A DNA stretch of 64,000 bases from Siphonodentalium dalli (Eukaryota; Mollusca; Scaphopoda; Gadilida; Siphonodentaliidae). Within the stretch, counting starts at the first letter, position 1, and each line of letters starts with the position of its first letter. Where the stretch lies: assembly GCA_032622095.1 (NCBI GenBank), contig CP136061.1:125562754-125626753 (forward strand), given 5' to 3'. Of the stretch, positions 1-11,910 are shown in pieces. Below the pieces are notes generated by a model. It had not been told where the DNA came from and did not search any database. It saw only the letters and a list, made by a program, of their open reading frames with translations. Position numbers and translations under genes: made by a program.

Positions 1-129
1 ACAATATGTTCTCAGTTTATTCGACGGATTAGTTGATAATACATGTACAATGTTTTGGAGCGTTCTCTTTCAAATGGTATATAATATGGAATATGTTGTA
101 TATAATGTGATCTAGTGGTTCGAAAATTA

Positions 130-715
130 AGTGGGCCTATTAAACGGACCCAAGAATGATGATACCTTTAGTTTGGGTTATTTTATTGGAACTATGAGCT
201 ATCCAGACCAAATTACACTACCCGTAGGTCAAGTTCAGTTCGAATTTGGGTTCGTTCCGATTATTTTGTATGGACCTATCAGGGCCTATGGCTCTTTTCG
301 ATTAGAGTTTTCAATAGTTGAGGTTTCAGCCTGATAACTTCAGTTTCGGTTATTTTATCGAAACCAAATTTGATTTTTCCAAACCAAAGTACAGGCCAAG
401 TTGGTTTATGGGTTCGGTCCGAATATATTTTACTGAATTATGGGTCTTTTCGACTTAGAATTTTCAATATTTGAGGTTTCCCGATGATACTACGTGTACT
501 AGTAACATTAGTTTGGTTTATTTTATCGGAACCAAATTTGGTATCTGACTTTTCCAGACCAAAATAGAGGTCAAGTTCGAATATGGGTTCGAATATCTTT
601 TACTGACTTATTGCTCTTTTCGAATAAGAATTTTCAATATTTGAGGTCAGCCTGATGATAACTTTAGTTTGGTTTATTTTATCGGCATCAAATTTGGTAT
701 GTGAGTTTTTCAGGA
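130..715. repeat. Degenerate tandem repeat, about 3.5 units of 150-175 bp
   Basis: Four starts of the same unit can be followed near 158, 333, 483-508 and 653. Each opens with a gatgata...ttagtttgg-like stretch, continues through ttttatcggaaccaaattt and a ttttccagaccaaa segment, then tcttttcga and ttttcaatatttgaggt. Copies differ by many substitutions and small indels, so the array is old. A 67-residue frame runs through the first unit but is not kept in the others, so it is not read as coding. Confidence 0.7.
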
Positions 716-1810
716 GACCACAAGCTGATGTGGGCTGCATGTAATGATAAATGAACTTCATATAAAGTTACAACAACACCAATTAACATACCTCGTTTTT
801 TATATGTCAATTTGACTTAGAAAATTCGGCGCCCGTCCATTATAACATTCCAATACTACAATTTAGTGTCACTGCCATTGTTTGTTTCTGTACAGTTTAA
901 TGAGTTCATAAAAGCACACCGGGCGTATTTTGCCACGCCCAGCGTACCTGTTGTTTTCAAGTAAAATGTAACTATTTTTGGTTTGAAAGGTTTTATTGCA
1001 TGTTTTGATATATCTTAAATGTGTCACACAAAGATGTTTAGTGTAGTGACCAAATTACTCAAAATGGCTTCAAAAATGGCAACTAAATTACCGGGTAACA
1101 AGTAGATTTTGTCACATATATCCGGAACATAATTCTCTGCTGTTCTGAAAAGGTAGCAAAGTGTGACGCACCATGTTATTAGACATGTTAGTTAATCGAC
1201 TGGCAACTAAATATTCTATATTGGTTGCCCCGGTACCTTATAAGGCATGGCAAATTAATTAAAAAAAAGTATGCCATGTGGAATTGTGACGAGCAATTTT
1301 TTGGGGGATTCTGCATGGTCATGTTTTTTTAAACGGAAATGGGCAGAACTTTGAAACGGGACTGAGAAGGACCATACTATAAGTGGCAACTCTAGCATCA
1401 AAATTGATCAGCATGTCTGTCGGGGTATAGCAGCGGGCAGAAACAGTGTATAGACACTCCTTTCATGCCTCAACTCGATTAAAAGTGTCTCCTCTGAAGA
1501 AGTCCAATCGGTTGAATTTGTTGTTTGCGCGTGTTGCCAAGGAAACGCCACAATTTTCCTGTTAAAAATAAAACATTGCTTGATCGCTACGACATGCATG
1601 CGATCTTAAAATCGCAGCGTCTGTGGTCGCACTTAGATATTCTTCATTACGCCACAAGGTGGTGTAAGTTGTTTTACAGTTTATCATATCGCCTGTATCA
1701 CTGTATCACTGTGGGAAAATTATGTTTTGTACCCTGGCTCAATCGTACCGATATGCTCCATTGCATGGTTCAGAGTGCCGGGATGAAGATAATTAATTGT
1801 GTTTATCACA
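716..1810. other. Unassigned AT-rich stretch
   Basis: No convincing exon, repeat copy or RNA gene was seen. The short frames near 1408-1821 overlap on opposite strands and show no recognisable motif. Confidence 0.5.
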
Positions 1811-1816
1811 GAATGC

Positions 1817-1979
1817 GTTAACTGCCAAACTCCATTAAGCACCCTCTACACTACCGCTCCGAAACGATGAGATACCTCTGTCTGGAGTTTGGTTAACTGC
1901 TTCGCCTTTGGCTTTGAAAAGCAGACGAAATTCATAAACGATGTGTACATCTGTTAGAAATTTCGTCGGCTTTTCAAAG
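1817..1979. repeat. Two adjacent inverted repeats (hairpins)
   Basis: The first pair is gttaactgccaaactcca (1817-1834) against its near-complement at 1883-1900. The second is ctttgaaaagcagacgaaat (about 1912-1933) against 1957-1979, with a 23-nt loop. Together they look like the core of a small fold-back element. No target duplication was found. Confidence 0.6.
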
Positions 1980-1989
1980 AGACCTGTAG

Positions 1990-3000
1990 GCTATTTGGCC
2001 AGGCGTTTGTCAAAAGACAACATACCTGTTTCTTGCGTGCATGCATAATTCGTGTTTTATTGATGGTAATGATGAAAAGAGTAACGACTTGTATTAATCG
2101 AATACTAAAAATGAAGTTAGTTTGCCGTATCGTAATCAGGATGGACTTTATTTTACCTACGGACTGTCCATTCTTGAAAGTGCAGCCTACTCGTATAGTA
2201 TAGTAAAACTGGGAACTATGCTTGATTCATATCAAGGCGACGTCCAGTCGCGGGATGTTGGCCAGTTTCTGTGCCGATGCCACGGGCGTACACTGGCGAT
2301 GGCGGGGTTGTTGACGGGGGTGTCAGGCGTGCAAATGTAGAGTGACATATTAGCATTAACTTTTACTATTATAAAAATAAATTTAATTCGTGTGTCTGTC
2401 AGGCAAAAGGCGACAAAACGACTGAACCCCTCTGAAAATGTGTACATGGGGTCATAGCATGCACATAACCCGGGGATTAAGGGCGCTAATAATGTTTATA
2501 ACTTTTGCTATAAATTATATAGGCGATCAAACGGACGGGCATGCAGATAAGCATGCAGATGTTTTAAAACTTTATCATTTTTTTTTTAATTTGGGAATAG
2601 ATTTTTAAAACTTGTTTTACTTTATTCTATTTTATGGATGTTAGTTTTGAAGACTATTCAAATATTTAAGGAAGGGGCAGTCCTGTCAACACATTTGGTA
2701 TATTTTGAAAAAATAGTGATTTTGAAGCCATTTTCACGAAGCTTGGTATTATTTCTTTAAAATAGGGAATGTGACCCTAAAATAATATAATAAAAAAATC
2801 CCAGACCCCTGTGTCTTATATATATGTACTTTTAGTATTATGACCAATTTGTGCCAGGGGCCGGTGGTTGTACTATTCATGTGTGTTTCCGAATACGTTG
2901 ATCGAATAAATAGGATTATCATTATTTGTGGCTGAGACAGCTACATAATTTTATATGTAATTGCCACAGGTGTAATAAGTTCTTGTCCAATGGGGGATTG
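1990..3000. other. Unassigned stretch
   Basis: Nothing beyond AT-rich sequence and short poly(T)/poly(A) runs was recognised. Confidence 0.5.
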
Positions 3001-3002
3001 CA

Positions 3003-3213
3003 TTATGGGTAATTAGGTAGTGTCGTAACTGACTCAATCGTACCGATAGAGTCACGTACATTACTTTTCTTTGCAATTTCAACACGCGTCTCAGTCATTA
3101 CATACCCCACAGCAGAGTCATATGTTGGGTTCTCTTCACTTTCACATTTGGAATCGCCGCCATTACTTTCCTTTGCAATTTCATCACGCGCTTCAGTCAA
3201 TGCATATCCCAAG
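3003..3213 (-). CDS. Candidate terminal exon or gene fragment with an internal 34-residue repeat and NPTYD motif
   Basis: Read on the minus strand from about 3213, the frame is open for about 70 codons and ends at a stop at 3003. It contains two imperfect copies of one module: GYALTEARDEIAKESN, then about 18 residues later GYVMTETRVEIAKKSN. The spacer contains NPTYD, an NPxY-type sequence of the kind bound by PTB domains in receptor tails. The DNA copies (3058-3110 and 3161-3213) differ at several positions yet both keep the frame open. An in-frame stop lies about eight codons upstream, and an AG that could be a splice acceptor sits directly before the open stretch. This suggests either the last exon of a membrane-receptor-like gene or a relic of one. 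No upstream exon could be linked, so the function is unknown and it may be chance. Confidence 0.3.
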
Positions 3214-3394
3214 AGATTCTGTCCTTTCTGGCCTGGTTACTAGGCTAGTAATTAGGTCGATGTAAAAGTAAAAATGGGTCGCTTTAAAAGCTGTAGTCTT
3301 ACCCCGCTGAATAAAATAGTCCGACACAGATTAGCACATGTGCTGATATTGATATTACCACACCCTTTGGAAAGCATGCGATCGTGTGGTAATC

Positions 3395-3958
3395 AAAGAT
3401 GGATTTCGACGAAATTTGACACTTAGAGGTACTTGTGTCCGGGGAGTGTTTTGGACGGGTCAAATCGTGACCCCGACCTCACCTTGACAATTGACAAGGT
3501 CAAATTGGGTAAAACGGACGGATTTCGACGAAATTTGATACATATGGCTACTTTTATCCGGGGAGTGTTTGGACGGGTCAAATCGTGACCCCGGCGTGAC
3601 CTTGACCTTCAATATGGCCAATCAAAGGTCAAATAAGGTAAGACGGATTGATTTCGACGAAATTTGATACATAGGGGTACTTTTGTCAGGGGGTGTTTTG
3701 GACGGGTCAAATCGTGACCCCGACCTGACCTTGACTTTCGAAATGGTCAATTCAAGGTCAAATCGGGTAAAACGGACTGATTTCGACGAAATTTGATACC
3801 TAGGGGTACTTTTCTCCGGGGAGTGTTTTGGACGGGTCAAATCATGACCCCGACATGACCTTAACTTTCAAAATAGTCAATTCAAGGTCAAATCGCGCCT
3901 TTCGCCGGAAATCAGATGGGAAACAGCCCGGACGAAGTCGGGCCCACCAGCTAGTGTA
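3395..3958 (-). repeat. Modular tandem repeat element, copy A (inverted)
   Basis: About four units of 120-136 bp each carry atttcgacgaaatttga, then gacgggtcaaatcgtgaccc, then an inverted pair of tgaccttga and tcaaggtcaaat. At 3907-3958 lies the complement of the head seen at 11911 (cccgacttcgtccgggctg). It is therefore an inverted copy of the 11.9 kb element. The repeated AGGTCA half-sites are noted under findings. Confidence 0.8.
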
Positions 3959-4087
3959 ATAAAAAAGACAGCTTGAAGAATGTAATGTATAACACGAGAA
4001 ACGGGGGAAAACTTGATATATGGAAGTATCCAAATTTCCCACATGGGATTTGAAAGCTAGTTTATATCATATTATTATAATTTCTAT

Positions 4088-4144
4088 TTATGGCTAATAA
4101 TATGATCTTGGTGGCGTTACCATTTCTGACTATGGTTTTCTTGT
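4088..4144. repeat. Short dispersed repeat, copy 1
   Basis: About 55 bases running from tatggctaa through gcgttaccatttctgac to tatggttttcttgt recur nearly unchanged at 31320-31375. The flanks do not match, so this is a conserved fragment of a larger, unseen repeat. Confidence 0.7.
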
Positions 4145-4969
4145 TGAATATGCCAAGAGGGATAGCGAGATAGGCCCACGACTACGCGGTGTCTGCAGGC
4201 CGACATTTAAAAAATTGGATCCTTGTTTTAGAGGAATACTCATCTACAAATCGTTGATATTATTGATATGTATTCTTCACAAACAACCATAAACATGTTA
4301 TTCACAAAATATTTCGGACAGGGATAAAACTACGATGTATTTGTGAAGTATAAGTAAGACCCCCATTTTCGTTGCTCATCTTCGATGATAAACTGGGACG
4401 AGGCGTCTTTCACACTCTACAACAAAGGGTTAGTGTACTTCAGATGCTGTTTTTTTTTAGATGAATATATTTTATTTCAATGCATTATTCTAAAAATGAA
4501 TTCACTTGTTGCTGCTTGTATATAGTGTCTAGGTCGATTGCCCTTAGTTGGCTCAACTAATCGGTCCCAACTGACGGAATTATAACGTTCGCACAAGGTG
4601 AACTGAATCTGTATAATTATGTAGATATTCCAGTACAGGAACCAATTATGGTTACACTTATAGACGCTCTGGCCCAGGTGCTACCACGTCCGAGTAACTT
4701 TATAACCATGTGGCGACTTCAGTAGCGTTGTTCAATGTGCACACACAAAGGCGTGTACGCTGGTCAGCCCCTAATGTCCAATCGGACAGCGTACTGCATG
4801 TGTCCACGACAACATACACATGTACCTGGACAAATGTTGTAAATGTGGAAAGTCGGCATTTTGCATTCGGATCTTTATTCAGTGATCTCGAATAAGACTT
4901 TTCAGCCTGACAAACTTGGTATCTGATTTTTGTCAGAATACCCTGACCAGGTTACACACTAAATAAAAA
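4145..4969. other. Unassigned stretch
   Basis: No gene or repeat boundary was recognised. A 61-codon frame at 4710-4895 has no motif and no support. Confidence 0.45.
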
Positions 4970-5330
4970 GTTGCTAAATTAACCACAAAAGTAGTTAATT
5001 TTTACTACTTTTGGTAGTTCGTATTCATCCCGCTACCTTGGGTGGTTAATTTTACTACCTGGCGGGTAGCTAAAAAATTAAATACCTTTGGTAGTTAAAA
5101 TAACTACCTTCAGTGGTTGAAATAACTACCCCTTGTGGCTATTTTAACTACCCAAAGGTAGGCTAAATTTTAACTACTTTAGGTAGTGGGATGAATATGA
5201 ACTACCCAGTATTTAAATTTACTACCTGCGAGTGGGAATTTTTGCTACCTGCGGGTAGTTAATCTGATAACTACTATTGGTGGGAAATTATTCTACCTCG
5301 AGTGGTTGTTCTAGCTATTTTAATAGGTAT
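4970..5330. repeat. Fold-back element built from actacc/ggtagt motifs
   Basis: The left arm (about 4993-5100) pairs with the right arm (about 5108-5215). The clearest match is tagttcgtattcatcccgct at 5016-5035 against the complement of the stretch near 5185-5210. The whole block is studded with actacc and its complement roughly every 15-30 bases, so many local hairpins are also possible. Confidence 0.7.
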
Positions 5331-5439
5331 TCAAAGGGGTCCAATCTAATCACTCAAAGTAGCTATTTAATCAACTTTTAGGGGATAATATTGCCTCTAA
5401 AGATATTAATGACATGTGGACCACAAAATATGACAATGG

Positions 5440-6330
5440 AGAAAATAATTTCAATATTTATTCAAAATAAACAAATATATATAGTTCAGAGCATTTGTGC
5501 TTTTAGCTTAAAATAAATTGCAACACAAGGCCTCTTACCAGGAATAAGTACATTAGCCTACACACAAAAAAAACAATGTAAATTTCGTGAAAATTTGACC
5601 AAGGGAATCTTATCAGACATCAGACACTGAAACTTATTTTATCTAAATAATTGATAATGTACCCAAAATGGTTGCAATCTGGGTCGTCAAATTTTAAAAA
5701 CAGCAATAAACTGAAATGGAGTGTCATTTCGTAGATTCTGTTGAAATCACTCTTAAAGAAGCAAAATGAGCAATAAAGAGCGTTCCTAATCACATTAGAA
5801 AATATGTAGAAATATTGCGGGTAACAATGCCTTTCACCCCCAGATGACTAAGGGGTGGGGGATTTCCAAAAATTATATAACCAATAAAGAGCGCTTATCA
5901 GTTCAAAAGATATGTGTGGAAAATTGCACAAATGTAAAATAATGCATTATTAATGTCATGGGATAGGTGATGTGGGCATCAAATTATTGACAACTATATC
6001 ACACTGTGGCAGTGTCATTTCATCGATGCTGTTGACGTCTTAAGGACGCAATAAAGAGCGTTCCTTATCACATTAGAAAATATGTCGGAAAATTGCGGGT
6101 ATAAGCGCCTTTGTCCCTCAAATGAAGTGGGGGGGGGGTGGTGGGCAAAAAAAATAATGTGACAAATAAAGAGCGTTTTTTATCAGTTCAGAAGAAGTGG
6201 GGGAAATTGCACAAAAGTAAAATAATGCATGGTTAATATCATGTGATTGATGCTGTGGGCATCAAATATTTAAAGATGCACTACTAATCAGCAATAAAGA
6301 GCATTCATTATCCACTTAATAGATGTAACT
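5440..6330. repeat. Tandem duplication of about 291 bp with aataaagagcg boxes
   Basis: The unit starting with gtgtcattt at about 5721 repeats at about 6012. Both hold aataaagagcgttcc, then tatcacattagaaaatatgt, then an attgcgggta segment and a second aataaagagcg box before an attgcacaaa stretch. A fifth box lies near 6293. The same aataaagagcgtt core recurs in the TTAA elements at 36 kb and 53.7 kb, so these sequences are related. Confidence 0.75.
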
Positions 6331-7004
6331 TTATCCGGAGTTATATTGCAGCTGCTGTTTATCCCAGATACTGGGTCTTTATTCTATTCCAAAAAATGTC
6401 GTATTGGGACATTTTGATCTATTTTAGAGATATGTATTTGTTCAAAGATATTTATATATAAACAGAAAAGTTCACTCTGTTGGCTTTGCAATACTAATGG
6501 GAGTGCATGAACTAATGGTTGTGTCGTTTATATGGGGTTGTGGACTACACAAGACTCTATAAACAATTCCAAAGAACATACATGTACATGTTCAAAATAT
6601 TGTTTTATAACTTTAACCGACAATAAAAAAGACGTAAGCACCATTCGGACATGATATCAGTCTTCAACCCAGAGAACATTGCGGGCATGGATTAGTATCC
6701 CTTGTCACCACTGGGCGGAGCCACTCTCCCTGTTCATTCATTAAGAGCATCGAAACACCAGGTGCGTGGCATCCGAAATAGTATTATAGTCTATTTCATA
6801 CCATTTCAGTTGAGTAGAGTCACAACAGCCCTCGCACCTCGCATAGCCATTAGCCAAAAGATCATTTTATAATTTTGTGTAGTCCACTTGAGGTAAAACA
6901 CACCACTCTAGTTGTTATATGCAGTGAACAAAATATTATTTACCAAATTGCCTTAATGTTTACAAGGAAAACATACTTTTTTGCCAACAATTGCACAGAG
7001 GCTG
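6331..7004. other. Unassigned stretch
   Basis: No gene, RNA or repeat copy could be supported here. Confidence 0.45.
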
Positions 7005-7235
7005 ACATAATTTCATTATGATATTTAAAATTTGGCAATGGATAAAAATAATACCCATATAGTTTAACGAGATACAAGGCTTATTTTCACTCGTATATAT
7101 AATTCACCAAATGGGGACCTTGCTAAAGCTTGGTTCCCCATTTGGCATTTGCTGAATCATACTCGCGAAAACAAACCTTGTATCTCATAAAACTGTATGG
7201 ATATTCTATATTTAACCATTCAACCAACTCACCGA
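7005..7235. repeat. Fold-back MITE-like element
   Basis: Left arm 7054-7118 (cccatatag...gagatacaagg...ccaaatgggga) pairs with right arm 7134-7200. The loop contains ttgctaaagcttgg. Weaker pairing extends outward to about 7005 and 7235. No clear target duplication was seen. Confidence 0.7.
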
Positions 7236-9700
7236 TGCGCTGCCCGGGAGTGACAACAGTCGTACCTCTCTCCCCTTGTGTCGCTATTCTCTTGGGATGA
7301 ATTACGCAGGGTACAGATTCGCCAACAAGTAAATGTATAAGGGCAATTGAACATCATCACCAATCACCATTATCAAAAGAAAACTGTTTCCACATAAATG
7401 GGGCCGACCTAACCAGCAAGCGACTCAATTGTTATCAGTGATCTGACATCTGATAGTAGAGCGAGATCTCTTGGAGATCCCAGAATTGTGGACAACAGCT
7501 GCAAACGAGGTAATTGGTCCAGGTAGAGGACACCTTTAGTACCATATTGGTCAATGACATGGTACCACACGTCATTCCGAAAATTTAACAATGACTGGCA
7601 GTCTAAATATATGACTAGATGTGTTTTAATTCATGACATGCTAGGGACAATGATGACATAGCCATGTCGTTTTCACTAGCCATGTATATTTCACTCAAAC
7701 CAATTAACCAAGCTTGTGTGGGTATCGTGCTTTGCTTTTCCAGTATATACCAAAATCATCAAATAAAATCATAAATGTGACATCAGATTTCTCCCCTGAT
7801 GTACCGTTATGAAACTACTGAAATGTGCCAAAATTGGGTATAAGACAAAACATTGAGTATGTGGCTCTTGGGTTTGGGAGAAAAATAATCCATGACCTGG
7901 GATGTGGGCATAGAAAAATCTCATCTTCGGGACCAGCTATTGGGTCCGGACAATCGGCCGAAATATCTTGCCTCTCGGGGTGAGATCTTTCCATCCCCAC
8001 ACCTCAGGTCAGGATGAATAATATTATTTTTATCTCAATCTAACTTCAGCTGAACATGCACTGCGCCCATAATGTTTTGCATTCAGAATTTTTTATTTCT
8101 GGTATAGTTACAAAGAGCTTATAAAGTCAATGAAAATGTCCCTGATTCTAATCAGATGTTCATGACATGCATGTGCTATCAACTGATACAGATGACAATC
8201 AGCCATGACATGAGGATACACCTGTTGCGTCTTGTCAATACAAAAGAACGATCAAGTTTTACATGTGTATATCACCTGGATACACATGTGTATAATCAGT
8301 TCTCATTAAAATTAGGCTCTCAGGCTGGAATAAGCTACACATAACAGTCCTAATGAATATACACATGTAACTATAAGTCACATAACCACCACTATAGATA
8401 GTTTATGCATGCAATTCCTGTTGTATAACATCAAAGCGCAGTTTTACGATTGACAGAATGTTATCTCCTGTTACATGAATTTTGGCGAATAAGAAAAACG
8501 GGTGCTAACTGTTGAAATTCTTGGAAATACTTAATTCTATTCTCCTTGATGGCTATTATTGATAATTTCTGGACTCTTCAAATGGACACACATTAGTGTT
8601 AAATTAGTTGTAATCACAAATTTGTGAACACTGAAATAAGTATTGTGACCAGATATGACAGGAAACTTATTATGCTATTTTAGCTATGTGTCGATAAACT
8701 CTGGAGCCGATGAAAATCGTCAATATACTGATTGGCTTCATCACTTTACTGTTAAATGTTGTGATTGACTGACATTGATGTAAAGATTCTTGGGGATAAT
8801 GGAAATACCAGATATTTTCTTCATGAATCTTTAATGCTTATACAGCTTGTTCAAGAGTGTAATTTAGTTAGAACTGTTGTATTTATGTAATACACACGCT
8901 TCACACATCTCGATGATACTGAAATTAATATATGAAATAATAGAAAAAAAATCTTCAAGGTGACATGCAACAGTTTTAGAGTGATCTGGGCCCCCACATC
9001 TGATCCCAAAAAGTGGAAAAGTGTAGGTTGTGTTTGTGTAACTACCACACTTTTCAGTTAGATGAGAATCCAACCCATATTTTATGAGTTCAAGGAATAC
9101 TATTTCACATGCGGAATATCCGTGTCACACAATAGGCCCATAGCCCCATAGGGGATAGCCCCAAAATTGTCTATTTGATCATATCAGATTTTGAAAACAA
9201 TTTTGAGACAGTCCGTAAACTCTTCCTTTTCTGGTCAAATCGTATCATTGGCTCTGTATTCAATTAGAATTATAAGATATACTTTGTAAAAGAATGAATA
9301 CATGTATCACTTGACTTTTCATTTTGCAGAAATATGCTATGTGTTGAGGAAATCAACAGCGAAGGCTTTATCCTCAATCGGTGATGTGACAAAATATGGG
9401 GAGATAGCTAGGTCATGAAGTTTTCGCTCAAAATGCGAAACATATCTCAAAACATTGAAAGGTTACGCCAAACATCACTAGATAGAAGCATTTCTAAAAT
9501 ATCGCATCTGACCGAAGTGGCAACCAATTAAATTCATTATTTAGCCAAACCGGTTGCATTGTCACCTTTAACTGTAGATTAAAGATCCAAACATTTTCAA
9601 CGTATTGTTCAGGTTTCTAAATCTGAGATAAATTGAACACATTGTATGCATTCAATATGTGATTACATGTTATTTTGAAAACTTTCCTGTATTAATATAA
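7236..9700. other. Unassigned stretch without recognised genes
   Basis: The frames in this 2.4 kb are all short (under 72 codons), lie on both strands and show no domain motif. No repeat with a second copy in the window was seen, so this is plain intergenic or intronic sequence as far as can be read. Confidence 0.45.
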
Positions 9701-9706
9701 GTTTAG

Positions 9707-9841
9707 TTGTGGTGTATTGATGGTAACATGGCGTGACATTGACAACTTCAGGTTTATGTTCAACCGATTCACAAAGCGACAAGGTTGAACACAAGCTAAA
9801 AGTGGTCAATGTCATGACATGTTACCATCAATCCACCACAA
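9707..9841. repeat. Long hairpin, 59-nt arms with 17-nt loop
   Basis: Arm 9707-9765 begins ttgtggtgtattgatggtaa and arm 9783-9841 is its imperfect complement. The loop at 9766-9782 is short. The stem has about eight mismatches. A transcript across it would fold into a long rod like a MITE-derived small-RNA precursor. Confidence 0.75.
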
Positions 9842-9996
9842 TGGCGTACATGTATTTGTTCTGCCAACAGTCCTGGTCATTCACATTAATTTGGCACTTA
9901 TTCCGCATAATGATCAGCAGAAAATGTCAAAATCTCCTAAACCTCTCTCCAACATATGACATGAAACGGCCATCGAGAGACGATGAAGCGGTCTTG

Positions 9997-10575
9997 GTTT
10001 CCGTTATGCTAATGGCTCCAGACGTAAACATGGGATATGTTGCACGACTGTCTGACCAATCAAAGATGCGGTTTCTTACTGGAAGCAGAACATTGTATGA
10101 TTTTAATCCTGGTCAGCACATTAGAAAATTTCCTTCAGTATATACACAGGTACATACTAGTAGATGCAACCTGTGGGTACGATGCTGAACATTTTATTCT
10201 TAGTACGAACATCAAACTCAAGCTCAGGATCATATTAGGCGTTTGCGCTGAATTTCTTCTCTGTAGTTCCAAACATGTTTCCGTTATTTTGATGGCTCCA
10301 GGCGTAAACATGGGATATGCTGCGCGACTCTCCGATCAATAAAAGATGCGGTTTCTTACTGGAAGCGGAACATTGTATGAATTTCATCCTGGTCACCACG
10401 TTAGAGAATTTCCGGCTGTACATACACAGGTACATGTACATAGATGCAACCTGTGGGTATGATGCTGAACTTTTAATTCTTAGTACGAACATCGTACTAC
10501 ATGTACACTACCTGAAGCTCAGATCGGGATCATATTATGAATTATTCTCTGTAGTTCCAATGTAGTTCCAAACAT
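9997..10575. repeat. Direct tandem duplication, about 280-bp unit
   Basis: The unit beginning ttccgttatgctaatggctc at about 10000 recurs at about 10279. Shared landmarks are gatgcggtttcttactggaa, gatgcaacctgtgggta and attcttagtacgaacatc. Frames crossing the array are interrupted differently in the two copies, so it is not read as a gene. Confidence 0.8.
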
Positions 10576-10732
10576 GTTCCTGCACTGTACCTGCAAATAA
10601 CGGGCCAAAATAGATGATATAGATTAATAAAAGTGTTAAGGCCAGCGAAAAAATTAGGGTAGGTAGGTCGGTAAGGAATTTTTATTTTATTTCGATATTT
10701 TTTATCCAACTGCAGAAATACCTCGACTGATG

Positions 10733-10887
10733 TTGCCCAGTTGAGGGTCATCAAGATATGGATATATGACGATCCACATCATGCTGACTCCCAAATGGGG
10801 TGCACTCAGCCTGGTGTAGGCATAACCTCGTACGTGGCTGTCTTCCTGCTGACCCCATCATAATATGTATTTTGTCAACTCCGGTTA
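10733..10887. repeat. 155-bp dispersed repeat, copy 1
   Basis: The stretch from ttgcccagttgagggtca to caactccggtta recurs in direct orientation at 12993-13153 with roughly 90 percent identity by eye. Landmarks include gacgatccacatcatgctga and ctgctgaccccatcataata. The flanks do not match. Confidence 0.85.
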
Positions 10888-11910
10888 CATAAAATGCTAA
10901 CCCATGCTGTGGGGAAAGTATTACTTGATTAACAGTGGAAATATACATTAAGATTAAACTTACTTCATGCTTAAGTAAGTTTTTTATTATTCACATACCA
11001 CATTTTTTTTATAAATTTTGCTATAAACTTGGTACAAAATTCATGTCACTAACTTTTTATAAGAATTTTACCAATAATACCGCCATTATACCGTACTTGT
11101 ATTGTGACAACTACATCCCTTTTTCTGGGGGTAGCCAGTACGCCCACCGAGCATGCCTGTTTGTTAAAACAGTAGCTATACCCCTAACATATGTGGTGAT
11201 AACCTATATACATGTATATATACAGATACACACCCACCATGTCTGTTGATAGTGTTCCAGAAGTCCCAAAACAAGACTTAAAGCAGGCAGGAGATCAACT
11301 CTCAGGAAATTAAAATTGCAAAATGTATGCCCATTAATCCACAACCCAACACACACCTGGGGCTTTTGAGACAGCTGTCACTTCGTGGTCACTTTTCACA
11401 GGGATATGTTAGAAAACATGTGTTTTGCACACTAAAGATCATCAATATTTATGAGCATTAAATTTTGACTTTTTCTCAAAATATCAATAAAAAGTTTAGG
11501 GTCGGCAGGTTATTTTTAGGTTCGGTCGATGTACGGAAACATAGTATCTCTTTTTTGGCCTAATGTAGCTCAGCTTGGACATGAGATATAATTCTCACAG
11601 AAGTTCATGGAATGATGGAGGAAAGATGGAAATTTCCAGTGATGGATTGAAGAGTATACCCTCTGTTAAGCGGATTCATGATATACCCCCCGGTATCACA
11701 CACGGTTCTAGGCCTTATGCCGACCCGTTATAATAAGTTTGGGTTGCCGGAGCCTGGGTTCCCAAAATTAAGTATAACCGAACCGTAATATTCAGAATTT
11801 GTCATGCTTTTGTACATTAATTTTATTTGGGAAAACGCTGAAAGATCTAATTAAATGCGAAAAAAGCATATTGGATGTAACAATAAACAGTGCCATTGTA
11901 GCTATATATA
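10888..11910. other. Unassigned AT-rich stretch
   Basis: Only short frames and AT-rich sequence are visible. There are brief ggtcgg-containing stretches near 10655 and 11505 that resemble each other but are too short to define. Confidence 0.4.

Noticed and set aside
5771-6300. aataaa as polyadenylation signals of a gene cluster
   Set aside because: The boxes sit in a tandem repeat with no upstream coding sequence. The longer aataaagagcg context points to repeat homology.
9733-10342. Overlapping plus-strand frames of 151 and 101 codons
   Set aside because: They cross a hairpin and a tandem duplication. The two repeat units are not open in the same way.
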